A DNA stretch of 64,000 bases from the NCBI RefSeq assembly GCF_023715485.1, contig NZ_JAMBOF010000007.1, forward strand, positions 62,001 to 126,000, in the 5' to 3' direction. The position numbers and the translations under genes were made by a program. How positions within the stretch are numbered: position 1 is the first letter of the stretch; the number at the start of each line of letters is the position of its first letter. This DNA comes from Mesobacillus subterraneus (GTDB lineage: Bacteria; Bacillota; Bacilli; Bacillales; Cytobacillaceae). Shown piece by piece: positions 53,780-61,569 of this stretch. The notes beneath the pieces are model-generated. The model did not search any database and was not told the DNA's origin. It saw nothing but the letters and a program-made list of their open reading frames with translations.

Positions 53780-54712
53780 ATGATGGAAACTCAATTTTTC
53801 ACTTGCAAGGAAGTTAAGGATGGTTTGTACGCCGCTATTGTGAAGGATGGACAGGGAGCGCTTGGAAATGCAGGTTTTGTAGACCTTGGGGATGAAATAT
53901 TGGTATTTGATACTTTTATGCTTCCACAAGCAGCTTTGGCACTTCGGGAGGCAGCAGAAGAGCTGACCGGTAAAAAGGTTAAATATGTTGTTAACAGCCA
54001 CTATCATGGAGATCATACGAATGGGAATATAATGTTCAAGGATACCGTTATAATTTCAACCACTGAGACAAGGCATAAAATCCAGGAATCTTTCAGGAAT
54101 CAGGATGTTTCTGCTATGAAGGCTGGCTTGTCCTCATATTTCGCCCAGCTTGAGGATCGAATTGCAGGAGAACTGAATGGCCAGATGCGCCAGGCGCTCC
54201 AGAATGATTTATCCGATAAACGCTTGTATGCGGAATCGCTTGATTTAATTGAGGAAGTATTGCCAACAGTGATATTTGATGAAAAACTGGTCATTCAAGG
54301 CAGTGAACGGACAGTAGAACTCCATCACTTTGGTGGAGGCCACACAGGCAGCGATCTATTTATGTACATTCCAGAGGATCAAGTACTGTATGCAGGTGAC
54401 TTGGTGCTTGTAAATAATCATGCATGGATGGGACATGGCAACCCGCATGAATGGCTCGGGATTTTGGAGAGGATGGCACCATTTTCAGTTAGCGATCTCA
54501 TACCCGGTCATGGACCTGTTGGTTCACATACGAACATCCAAAGCATGCAGGAGTATGTAGGAGATTTAATCCGGTTTGTTTCAGAAATGAAAGTAAAAGG
54601 GACATCGAAAGAAGAACTGCTTGGTATGCCAGTTTTAGAGAAGTATTCGAAACTTGAAAGTCCTCATGTTTACGAGTGGAACATAAACTTTTTATATGAT
54701 TATCTAGGATAA
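53780..54712 (+). CDS. Metallo-beta-lactamase-fold hydrolase
   Basis: 310 residues from ATG 53780, chosen because a perfect AGGAGG lies 7 bases upstream; the frame opens 45 codons earlier at 53645, but that part has no site. Zinc-binding motifs: NSHYHGDHTNGN (HxHxDH), HHFGGGHTGSD, YAGDLV and PGHGPVGS. This pattern is the class B-like or quinoprotein-relay-type MBL subgroup. Substrate unknown. A helical insertion (about 110-170) between the first and second motifs is unusual in length. A perfect 20-bp palindrome lies just after the stop. Confidence 0.85.
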   Translation: MMETQFFTCKEVKDGLYAAIVKDGQGALGNAGFVDLGDEILVFDTFMLPQAALALREAAEELTGKKVKYVVNSHYHGDHTNGNIMFKDTVIISTTETRHKIQESFRNQDVSAMKAGLSSYFAQLEDRIAGELNGQMRQALQNDLSDKRLYAESLDLIEEVLPTVIFDEKLVIQGSERTVELHHFGGGHTGSDLFMYIPEDQVLYAGDLVLVNNHAWMGHGNPHEWLGILERMAPFSVSDLIPGHGPVGSHTNIQSMQEYVGDLIRFVSEMKVKGTSKEELLGMPVLEKYSKLESPHVYEWNINFLYDYLG

Positions 54713-54717
54713 TTTTA

Positions 54718-54737
54718 TTAATCAAACGTTTGATTAA
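54718..54737. promoter_or_regulatory. Perfect 20-bp palindrome, TetR-type operator-like
   Basis: TTAATCAAACGTTTGATTAA, centred 15 bases after the MBL stop and before the terminator. Typical of TetR-family operators, yet it sits between convergent genes, and no TetR gene is in the window. Confidence 0.5.
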
Positions 54738-54764
54738 ATTGGCTTGAACCCTAGAGAAGACTTG

Positions 54765-54792
54765 AAAGAGGCAGCCCGCGCTGCCTCTTTTT
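54765..54792. terminator. Terminator after the MBL gene
   Basis: AAAGAGGCAG and CTGCCTCTTT with a CCCGCG loop, then Ts. Confidence 0.88.
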
Positions 54793-54797
54793 CTATT

Positions 54798-55289
54798 TCA
54801 GCATAATACTATTATTTTATAAGGCGTCGTTTGTGCAGGGATGCTGAAAGTTGAAGGCCCATAGACAACAATCAAATTCCTGTTGGCGGGACTCCTGGTA
54901 AATGCCTGCCCATTTTCTAATAGAATTCGTGTATTAGGCGAAAGATTAAGTTTTAGCGTTCCATCACTGCTGACTAGCTGGCTGTTGAAAAAGTCTACTT
55001 TTACATTTTGATACGGAGTTTCTTTTACCATGACAAGCGCTCTGTATTGCGGCGGATAAATCATCGGGACAGGGGCATTCGCATCGTAGTAGCCTGTTAC
55101 CCGGTCTCCGATTGCTACCATTACGTTATCTAAAAAATAAGTCCTCGGTTCCACTACAAAATTTACTTGTCTGCCAGATTCGTCATTTACCGAAAACATT
55201 TTATAACAGCCTTCGTTTTCGCCATTTGGCGAGATGGGAAAATCGGCAATCATCGTTACCGTCCCGCTGAAAGGTTGAAATTTAACCAT
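54798..55289 (-). CDS. Conserved-looking hypothetical protein (163 residues)
   Basis: Start taken at ATG 55289 with GGGGGTAAG upstream (a TTG six codons earlier is less likely). No signal peptide or membrane segment. Predicted mostly beta: FQPFSGTVTMIADFP, RQVNFVVEPRTYFLDNV, VAIGDRVTGYYDANAPVP, LNLSPNTRILLENGQ, with repeated phrases about dispelling and forming strands that suggest an OB-like or small beta-barrel fold. No family recognised. It converges on the MBL gene. Confidence 0.7.
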   Translation of the reverse strand: MVKFQPFSGTVTMIADFPISPNGENEGCYKMFSVNDESGRQVNFVVEPRTYFLDNVMVAIGDRVTGYYDANAPVPMIYPPQYRALVMVKETPYQNVKVDFFNSQLVSSDGTLKLNLSPNTRILLENGQAFTRSPANRNLIVVYGPSTFSIPAQTTPYKIIVLC

Positions 55290-55401
55290 CCTCTTACCCC
55301 CACTCAATCAAATACTGTCTATAGTTTATTCTATTGGAACTTTTCTGTGCCTGTTACAAACTAGTCAGATGGGGTAAAACAAGTTAAAAAGGAATGGTAC
55401 T

Positions 55402-55848
55402 ATGCCTTTCAATTATAAACTCGATTTTGACAATATTGATTTTCGCAAAAAACCCGAGCTGTACCGAGTCGGCAGGGGAGAGCAGGGGGTTTTGCTTGTC
55501 GAACCCTATAAAGGTGAAATCCTTCCTCACTGGCGTTTCAAGACACCGGAAATCGCTGCGGTATCATCCGAAAAGATTTATCAAATGTTTTTGGATTATA
55601 AGAAGGAGAAGGATTTTGTCGGCATGGATATGGCAAGGAAGTTCCTGCAGATGGGGTACACAAGAGCACGGCGGTACACCAATTATAAAGGCGGCAGGAA
55701 GTATGACGAAGACGGTGAAGTGAAGGAGAGGCAGAACGACCCGGTGAAAGCAAAATCCGCCGCGATCTTTATGGATAAATGGAAGCTGGCCAGGACTGAC
55801 GAAGAATATCTTAAGATGAAAAAAGAACATCAGAAAAAGTATGGATGA
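55402..55848 (+). CDS. DUF4385 family protein
   Basis: 148 residues. The start MPFNYKLDFDNIDFRKKPELYRVGRGEQG (abridged here to its first and last parts: MPFNYKLDF and YRVGRGEQGVL) and the phrases ILPHWRF, FVGMDMARKFLQMGYTRA and RRYTNYKGGRKY are those of DUF4385. The family is small, soluble and basic, of unknown function, and also occurs in phages. A weak sigma-B-like pair (GTTACA at 55353, GGGTAA at 55372) precedes it. The ribosome site is weak (AAAAAGGAA). Confidence 0.82.
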   Translation: MPFNYKLDFDNIDFRKKPELYRVGRGEQGVLLVEPYKGEILPHWRFKTPEIAAVSSEKIYQMFLDYKKEKDFVGMDMARKFLQMGYTRARRYTNYKGGRKYDEDGEVKERQNDPVKAKSAAIFMDKWKLARTDEEYLKMKKEHQKKYG

Positions 55849-55956
55849 ATAATAGCCTCATCTATCGCAGATCAGGCTGGTGAACCAGTCATTCTGTTTT
55901 ATTAATGAAATCAGGAACCTGCAAGAAAAAACTGTTCCATTGCAAGAGAAGGAATT

Positions 55957-56403
55957 TTAGCTGCTTTCAGTATGTTCAAAGGAGATCACTTGGAGAACCG
56001 TACTGGATCCCAGCCATTTAGAGGTAAGGATGGAGGTTCCTGTTTCCGGTGATGAAGTCACAGTGAAATCATCCATTAATCTTTTAACTCCTGAAAGTCC
56101 GCCTCCTAATCCTCCTGATGTGGAGTATCCATCGATCATTACTTTTTCTATATCCATGCCAGGACCTTGATCGACAGCAAGGACTTGCAACCCGGTATTG
56201 CTTTCACTGAATTGTTGGCAAAGGTGAATTTGACCTCTCCCAGCATATTTGAATATATTTCTTGCTAGTTCACTGATTGCGACTGTTACTTTTGCCTGGT
56301 CAATAGCATTGAATCCAAGCTCTCTTGCTGCAGTTTTACCTAATGACCGAGCCTCGATAATGTCCCACTCATTTAGAATCCAGACGCATTGTTTTTTTTT
56401 CAT
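55957..56403 (-). CDS. rsbT: Orphan RsbT-like GHKL serine/threonine kinase
   Basis: 148 residues. Closely follows B. subtilis RsbT as I recall it: LNEWDIIEARSLGKTAARELGF (first and last parts), AISELARNIFKYAG for the N box, DQGPGMDIEKVM for G1, and GYSTSGGLGGGLSGVKRLMD for G2 and G3. RsbT is the switch kinase of the stressosome branch of sigma-B control, phosphorylating RsbR/RsbS and then activating RsbU. No rsbR, rsbS or rsbU is adjacent, so this is an orphan copy. The C-terminus extends about 10 residues beyond the usual end. AGGAAGTG precedes ATG. Divergent from an XRE-PAS gene. Confidence 0.82.
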   Translation of the reverse strand: MKKKQCVWILNEWDIIEARSLGKTAARELGFNAIDQAKVTVAISELARNIFKYAGRGQIHLCQQFSESNTGLQVLAVDQGPGMDIEKVMIDGYSTSGGLGGGLSGVKRLMDDFTVTSSPETGTSILTSKWLGSSTVLQVISFEHTESS

Positions 56404-56497
56404 ATAATCATTTCACTTCCTCCATAAATTTTTTAACGTGAATGAACTTAGAAAATAAATATAGAGCAGTCAGGAGAGTCCCGAGGAGAGAGGGGAT

Positions 56498-56524
56498 GTT
56501 TAGACATGACGATGGACGGGGTAT
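56498..56524 (+). promoter_or_regulatory. Candidate sigma-B promoter upstream of the XRE-PAS gene
   Basis: GTTTAG, 15 bases, GGGTAT: a perfect -10 and 5 of 6 in -35. It would give a leader of about 145 bases before ATG 56675. Confidence 0.6.
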
Positions 56525-56674
56525 TATAATCAGTAACTTACTTAAGGTATAACATAAGAAAATTCTATAAGCTTTATAGATTTTGTAAATGTGGCAAAGA
56601 GCCACATGAATTTGTTATATATAGATAACGAATATTTATAATTTTATTGCTAATTTACATTGCATGAGGTGCAT

Positions 56675-57205
56675 ATGAGACATTGGCTTAAGCAATTGCG
56701 CAAGGATCAGGGATTAACTCAGGGACAGGTCGCAGCGAACGCTTTTATAAATAGAGCTTATTATACTCAAATTGAAAAAGGCGTGCGCAATCCGAGTTTT
56801 GAGGTTGCCAGGGCGATCGCAGAAACCCTTGGTTTTAATCCATCCAGATTTTTTATGGACGAGCTAGCAATCCCTATTGAAGTTGCTTTGAAGAATGCGC
56901 CGATTGTTATTGCCCATTGTGATACGGATTTAAGATATACTTGGATGTATAACCCTCACCCGGATTTTGACCCCAAGGATGTTATTGGAAAAAGAGATGA
57001 CGAATTGGATAACAACCAGGGTGTAATTGAATTAATGGAGTTAAAGCAAGCGGTGATTGATGAAGGCATAACCGTGAGGAAGAATATAAGTTTCCCGCTG
57101 ACTGATGGGGTTCATATTTATAATGTGTTTGGTGAACCATTGATCAACGAAGAAGGGAAAATATACGGTGCAGTTACAGCATCGATGGATGTAACTCGTA
57201 TTTAG
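56675..57205 (+). CDS. XRE-family regulator with PAS-like sensor domain
   Basis: 176 residues from ATG 56675, with GAGGTG just upstream; the frame opens at a TTG at 56660 without a site. Residues 1-65 are an XRE/Cro HTH (LTQGQVAANAFINRAYYTQI and ARAIAETLGFNPSRFF). Residues about 70-176 form a PAS-like domain (DTDLRYTWMYNPHPDFD, DVIGKRDDEL and the closing GAVTASMDVT). A cytosolic one-component regulator. It is divergent from the orphan RsbT-like gene and may carry a sigma-B promoter, hinting at a stress-linked pair, which is inference. Confidence 0.83.
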   Translation: MRHWLKQLRKDQGLTQGQVAANAFINRAYYTQIEKGVRNPSFEVARAIAETLGFNPSRFFMDELAIPIEVALKNAPIVIAHCDTDLRYTWMYNPHPDFDPKDVIGKRDDELDNNQGVIELMELKQAVIDEGITVRKNISFPLTDGVHIYNVFGEPLINEEGKIYGAVTASMDVTRI

Positions 57206-57248
57206 GTTCTGTGAAAGGGCATTGTTGATCGGTGACGAATAGAAGCTA

Positions 57249-57293
57249 AAAAAAATAGCCTAATCCTATGTGAGTGGATTAGGCTATTTTTTT
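57249..57293. terminator. Bidirectional terminator
   Basis: AAATAGCCTAATCC and GGATTAGGCTATTT, flanked by A and T tracts, between convergent genes. Confidence 0.93.
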
Positions 57294-58010
57294 AGGTTTT
57301 TTCCAGATCATAAGCGCAAGGATGAAAATAACCGAGGCAAATGCAAAGGCAGTGTAGCTTACAGACGGATGGCCGATGTGATTTTTAACTCCAATCCCAA
57401 TAAATGCCCAGGTGAAAACCATTGGATAAATGGTATCTTTATTTTGAAAGGCAAAGAATATGGCAAGAAACGCAGCCACGAAGAGCATAATGAGTGTCCA
57501 TAAGACGTCTGATAGTCCAATCCCATTCCAGCCAATATTTTTCAGGTAATAGCTGATATTCGCAATGGCCGCCACGCTGATCCAGCCAAGATAAACAGAA
57601 AACGGCACAATATCCCAGAACGCTGGTCCTTCATTTTTAATGATGCGGTAAAGGACAATAAGGGTCAGGAGCAAACCAATCATGACAAATACAGTTAGAA
57701 GGAAGAACTCATAATGCCATAAAAGAATCCACGAAATGTTAAGAACAGAACTTAGCAAATAAAGTGGACCAGCCTTTTTGTAAAGCGGCAAATTCCTTCT
57801 AGATGCCGGAAATTGCCTTAACGTCCATATGAATAATAGAAAATAAATCAGACCCCAAATGCCAAATACATATCCCGCAGGAGTGAAAAGAACATTCAGC
57901 TTATTTGAGATTTCTCCTGTTGTCTGTCCGTTTATAGGTAAAATGTTCGCCAGGGCATTTACGGTGACTACCAGTACCGTAGCAACCAAGATTAAAATAA
58001 AGCGTCCCAT
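57279..58010 (-). CDS. TspO/MBR-like tryptophan-rich membrane protein
   Basis: 243 residues from ATG 58010, which has GGTGAG 6 bases upstream; a start 17 codons earlier (58061) lacks a site. About eight hydrophobic segments with FTPAGYVFGIWGLIYFLLF, SVYLGWISVAAIAN and WTLIMLFVAAFL, as in the enlarged tryptophan-rich sensory protein relatives of bacilli. TspO binds porphyrins and lipophilic ligands; whether this longer relative does is unknown. It overlaps the terminator at its 3-prime end. Confidence 0.8.
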   Translation of the reverse strand: MGRFILILVATVLVVTVNALANILPINGQTTGEISNKLNVLFTPAGYVFGIWGLIYFLLFIWTLRQFPASRRNLPLYKKAGPLYLLSSVLNISWILLWHYEFFLLTVFVMIGLLLTLIVLYRIIKNEGPAFWDIVPFSVYLGWISVAAIANISYYLKNIGWNGIGLSDVLWTLIMLFVAAFLAIFFAFQNKDTIYPMVFTWAFIGIGVKNHIGHPSVSYTAFAFASVIFILALMIWKKPKKIA

Positions 58011-58159
58011 AGTATTCTCACCAGCTTTCTTGACGTAATGTTGCTTTGTTAATTTAGCCATGTGAGGTTAGCAGTAAACATCCGGATGTTCTAGCTCATG
58101 TAATTTAAACTACTCCAGCAGCGATTCATGGTAGTTTCATTTTCTTCTGTGTATTGGTC

Positions 58160-58290
58160 GCCCCATTTGCACATTTCACCAAAGGTGCTTGGGGCTTTTA
58201 CTCTAATACTATTGTTGGATATTTAACTCGGTTATCTTCAAGCTCCCTATTAAAGAAGACAAGCTGCTGGAAAGGCCGCTTGTCTTTTTT
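58160..58290 (+). other. Two terminator-like hairpins in a gene-less interval (possible small RNA)
   Basis: Between the TspO-like gene and the soluble chemoreceptor (58011-58466) no gene is visible, yet two hairpins with T tracts face the plus strand: GCCCC...GCAC...GTGC...GGGGC then TTTT (58160-58199), and AAGACAAGC...GCTTGTC then TTTTTT (58256-58290). Their upstream transcription unit is unidentified. Confidence 0.5.
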
Positions 58291-58318
58291 GAGGACTTTA
58301 ATAGCACATTGATGTTTG

Positions 58319-58348
58319 TTGTTAGTGGCTTAAGACTAGTACTATAGT
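58319..58348 (+). promoter_or_regulatory. Candidate sigma-A promoter of the soluble chemoreceptor gene
   Basis: TTGTTA, 18 bases, TATAGT. Start near 58355, about 110 bases before the ATG. Confidence 0.5.
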
Positions 58349-58466
58349 TTTACAGATTATCTTTGGAATATTGCATGCTGTTTATCGAAAATCAGGAAGA
58401 ACAGTTAGCCAGACGTGGCCTAACGCTCGATAATAAAAGAAGAATAATAACGAAATGAGGAAGATG

Positions 58467-59396
58467 ATGACAACATTATTTACCCCCAGCCAAAAGAATA
58501 GCACGCAGGTTTTTGAGGAAGGTGCCGTATTAGCTGCGATTGAACGGTCACTAGCCATGATTGAATTTGATCCAAATGGAAGAGTGCTTTGGGCGAATGA
58601 AAACTTCGCTAAGACGATGGGATATCGAGTCGATGAAATGCCAGGTCTGATGCATAAAAAACTCTGTACGGCTGATTTTGCAAGCAGCAGAGAGTATTCG
58701 GCTTTATGGAGGGATCTTCGCAGCGGGAAAAGCTTCCAGGAAAAAATCCAGCGGGTGACCAAAAGCGGGAAACTGATCTGGCTTGAAGCTACCTATACAC
58801 CTGTCTACGATGTTTTAGGAAAAGTAACAGGAGTAGTAAAAGTGGCTACGGATATAACGGAGCGGGAAACAAATACTGCTGAAGTGGCTGCCCAGTTACA
58901 GCAAATGTCAGCGCAGCTGAGTGAAAGGGCGGAAATGGGCATTAAGAGAATTGAGGAAGCAGCTTTGGCAACAATTAAGTTAGTTGAGGAATCGAAGGGT
59001 AATCTCGAGGTGCTTGACTCCTTAAAGCAGCAGGCTAAATCGATAGGGAGCATTGTAGAGACAATCCGTGAAATAGCGGCACAAACGAATCTCCTTGCCC
59101 TGAATGCGGCAATTGAAGCAGCACGCGCCGGAGAACATGGAAGAGGCTTTAATGTAGTGGCCGGAGAAGTAAGAAAGCTGGCTACCCGTGTCCAGGACTC
59201 CATACAGGAAGTCAATTCGCATGTTGAAGGAATTACCCTTGAAATAAATAAGATAAGTGAGGCAACCAACCGCTCACAGGTCGGCATTTCGAAAAACCAA
59301 GTAATTAATGAACAGGCGGTTACTGCTTTTAAAGAGATTGCCAGTGCTGCCAGGCAATTGGATCAACAAGCAAAAGAATTTAAGGATATTCTATAA
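58467..59396 (+). CDS. Soluble PAS-domain methyl-accepting chemotaxis protein
   Basis: 309 residues from ATG 58467, with GAGG 6 bases upstream (ATGs at 58455 and 58464 are worse placed). One PAS domain (about 20-135: [48 protein letters not shown]) is followed by a short MCP signalling domain with [19 protein letters not shown] and [15 protein letters not shown]. No membrane segment or HAMP, so it is a cytoplasmic receptor, possibly for redox or a small ligand. The signalling arm is short (about 150 residues). An iron-sulfur or heme ligand cannot be decided. Confidence 0.9.
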   Translation: MTTLFTPSQKNSTQVFEEGAVLAAIERSLAMIEFDPNGRVLWANENFAKTMGYRVDEMPGLMHKKLCTADFASSREYSALWRDLRSGKSFQEKIQRVTKSGKLIWLEATYTPVYDVLGKVTGVVKVATDITERETNTAEVAAQLQQMSAQLSERAEMGIKRIEEAALATIKLVEESKGNLEVLDSLKQQAKSIGSIVETIREIAAQTNLLALNAAIEAARAGEHGRGFNVVAGEVRKLATRVQDSIQEVNSHVEGITLEINKISEATNRSQVGISKNQVINEQAVTAFKEIASAARQLDQQAKEFKDIL

Positions 59397-59399
59397 ATT

Positions 59400-59444
59400 A
59401 CACCGCATACAAATCTGTATTTTTTGCAGAAGGGTATGCGGTGT
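59400..59444 (+). terminator. Hairpin downstream of the soluble chemoreceptor
   Basis: ACACCGCATAC and GTATGCGGTGT form an 11-bp stem with a 23-base loop. The weak T tract makes it only a probable terminator. Confidence 0.55.
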
Positions 59445-59499
59445 ATTATATTTGTTATCCTCTCCTGTGATGGGAAAATTATCAAAAGTAAGGGCAACT

Positions 59500-59604
59500 G
59501 GAGAAATACCTTTTCCAATAAGGAGAAAAACTGCTCCAACAGGGAGAGAAATGCCCCCAAGCAGGAGAAAATCAACTTCAACTAGGAAAAAGTGAACGGC
59601 GCGT
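59500..59604. repeat. Array 6: five units of a degenerate 21-bp tandem repeat
   Basis: GGAGAAA (or GGAGAGA, GGAAAAA) starts at 59500, 59522, 59543, 59564 and 59585 (steps 22, 21, 21, 21). Each unit ends near TCC or CCC before AA, so GGA...TCC can pair within the first units. No gene support. The AT-rich stretch 59605-59815 holds only the ribosome site of the next gene. Confidence 0.82.
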
Positions 59605-59828
59605 AAAATCAGTACATAAAAGAAACCTTTTTCCATAATAGGACGTCTCATTTAACAGGAGATTTCAATATTTGTTGAAATAACCGATTTGTGATATATT
59701 TTAAGAATTCAAATTAAGAATTTAAACCCCTTATTTTCTCCATTAAATTTCCTCACTATTCTTTATATTTATAAATGATTCCAGTGGGAATTGATCATAA
59801 TTTGCAAAAAAAAAACAGGAGCTGAACT

Positions 59829-61493
59829 ATGGAAACGAAATTGAAAAAGGATCTTAAGATTTTCGCTTTGGGCGGTCTTGGTGAGATCGGGAAAAATACG
59901 TATGTAATTGAATATAAAAATGAAATGGTACTTGTGGATTGCGGGATTAAATTTCCTGATAATGAGCTTCTCGGGATCGACTATGTTCTAGCGGATTACA
60001 CTTATTTGAAGCAAAACCAGGACAAGCTTGTCGGGATTTTCGTGACGCATGGACATGAGGACCACATTGGCGGATTGCCATTTTTGCTGCAGGATGTGAA
60101 GGCACCGATCTATGGCGGTGATTTTGCGGTAGAACTTATTAAATCGAAATTAACTGAGCACAAAATTAAGGGCGTTCAATTCCATCAAATCAACAACGAT
60201 ACTGTCGTGGAATTCCAGAATATCAAGGTGCGTTTCTTCCGTACTACGCATAGCATCGCGGATTCATTTGGTGTCGTCGTTACGACTCCAGAGGGGAACA
60301 TCGTCCACACAGGCGATTTCAAATTTGATTTAACTCCTGTTGGAGCGGGGACCGATTTCCAAAAAATCGCGGAAGTCAGCAGCGAGGGTGTGCTGTGCTT
60401 ACTATCTGACAGCACGAACTCTGAGGTGCCTGGATTCTCTGTATCTGAAAAAAGAGTCGGGGAAGCGATCGAGGATATTTTTCAGACTGTCAATGGCAGG
60501 GTTATTTTTGCCACGTTTGCGTCGAACATCGACCGAATCCAGCAGGTTGTTAAGTCATCTCTTAAACATAATCGAAAAATGGCTGTTGTCGGCCGCAGCA
60601 TGGAAAAAACAATGGAAATTGGCAGACGCTTAGGATACATCACCGCGCCCGATGAAGCTTTTGTCAGTGTAAATGAAATCGGGCAAATTCAAAGCAATGA
60701 ACTGACCATTATCTGTACGGGAAGCCAGGGGGAGCCAATGGCTGCACTTGCAAGAATCGCAAATGGCACGCACCGTCAGATTTCCGTCATTCCGGGAGAT
60801 ACAATCGTATTTTCATCTTCACCGATCCCAGGGAACACAGTCAGTGTCAATCGCGTGATTGATAAGCTGCACCGTATTGGCGCAGAAATCATTCACCATA
60901 AAATCAGTGAAGTCCATACTTCCGGGCATGGGAAACAGGAAGAGCAGAAGCTGATGATCCGCCTGCTGAATCCGAAGTATTTCATCCCGATCCACGGTGA
61001 ATACCGCATGCTGAACCAGCATGTCAAATTAGCTGAGCAATGCGGCATTCCGCGTGAGAACTGCTTTATTTTAGACAATGGAGATGTTCTTGAGCTTTCT
61101 GCTGAAGGCGGCCAGGTTGGAGGAAAAGTGCCTGCGCAGCCGGTGTATGTTGACGGAAGCGGCATTGGCGATATCGGTAACATTGTCTTAAAAGACAGAC
61201 GAGTGCTGTCACAGGATGGTTTGGTCATTGTGACGATGATGATTAATCGTGAGAAAAAGCAGCTTGTCAACAAGCCGACCGTTGTAACAAGAGGCTTCGT
61301 CTATGTCAGGGAATCAGGCGATCTGATGAAAAATGTTGAAGAAGTTATCACGGATAAAATTGTTACCGAATTGGCGGGCGGAACGAAGGACTGGTCAGGT
61401 CTTAAAAAGGCTGTAATCGACGTAGTTAATCCGTTCTTATATAGCCAGACAGGCAGAAGGCCGATGATCTTGCCGATTATCATGGAAGTCTAA
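59829..61493 (+). CDS. Ribonuclease J1-type exo/endoribonuclease
   Basis: 554 residues, the RNase J length. MBL/beta-CASP fold: FALGGLGEIGKNTYV, THGHEDHIGG (HxHxDH), HTGDFKFD, DSTNSEVPG, ICTGSQGEPMAALARI, SSSPIPGN and HTSGHG, then IPIHGEYRM and a C-terminal RRPMILPIIMEV as in RNase J1. All zinc ligands appear present, so it should be active in 5-prime RNA decay and processing. The usual upstream neighbour of rnjA, rpoY, is missing, and the sequence differs from B. subtilis J1 more than I would expect of an orthologue, so it may be an additional paralogue. The A-rich ribosome site is AACAGGAGCTG. Confidence 0.9.
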   Translation: METKLKKDLKIFALGGLGEIGKNTYVIEYKNEMVLVDCGIKFPDNELLGIDYVLADYTYLKQNQDKLVGIFVTHGHEDHIGGLPFLLQDVKAPIYGGDFAVELIKSKLTEHKIKGVQFHQINNDTVVEFQNIKVRFFRTTHSIADSFGVVVTTPEGNIVHTGDFKFDLTPVGAGTDFQKIAEVSSEGVLCLLSDSTNSEVPGFSVSEKRVGEAIEDIFQTVNGRVIFATFASNIDRIQQVVKSSLKHNRKMAVVGRSMEKTMEIGRRLGYITAPDEAFVSVNEIGQIQSNELTIICTGSQGEPMAALARIANGTHRQISVIPGDTIVFSSSPIPGNTVSVNRVIDKLHRIGAEIIHHKISEVHTSGHGKQEEQKLMIRLLNPKYFIPIHGEYRMLNQHVKLAEQCGIPRENCFILDNGDVLELSAEGGQVGGKVPAQPVYVDGSGIGDIGNIVLKDRRVLSQDGLVIVTMMINREKKQLVNKPTVVTRGFVYVRESGDLMKNVEEVITDKIVTELAGGTKDWSGLKKAVIDVVNPFLYSQTGRRPMILPIIMEV

Positions 61494-61500
61494 ATATGAG

Positions 61501-61528
61501 AAAACGATCCGATGAGGGTCGTTTTTTT
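61501..61528 (+). terminator. Terminator of the RNase J gene
   Basis: AACGATCC/GGGTCGTT stem with a 5-base loop and seven Ts. Confidence 0.8.
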
Positions 61529-61537
61529 CGTATACAA

Positions 61538-61565
61538 AAACCCCGCTGAACATTCAGCGGGGTTT
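61538..61565 (-). terminator. Terminator of ltaS
   Basis: CCCCGCTGAA and TTCAGCGGGG form a perfect 10-bp stem. On the minus strand it is followed by TTTTTG. Confidence 0.9.
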
Positions 61566-61569
61566 AATC

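Noticed and set aside
59308-59595. Open frame crossing the soluble chemoreceptor end and array 6
   Set aside because: It overlaps the chemoreceptor in another frame and continues into repeats; no ribosome site.
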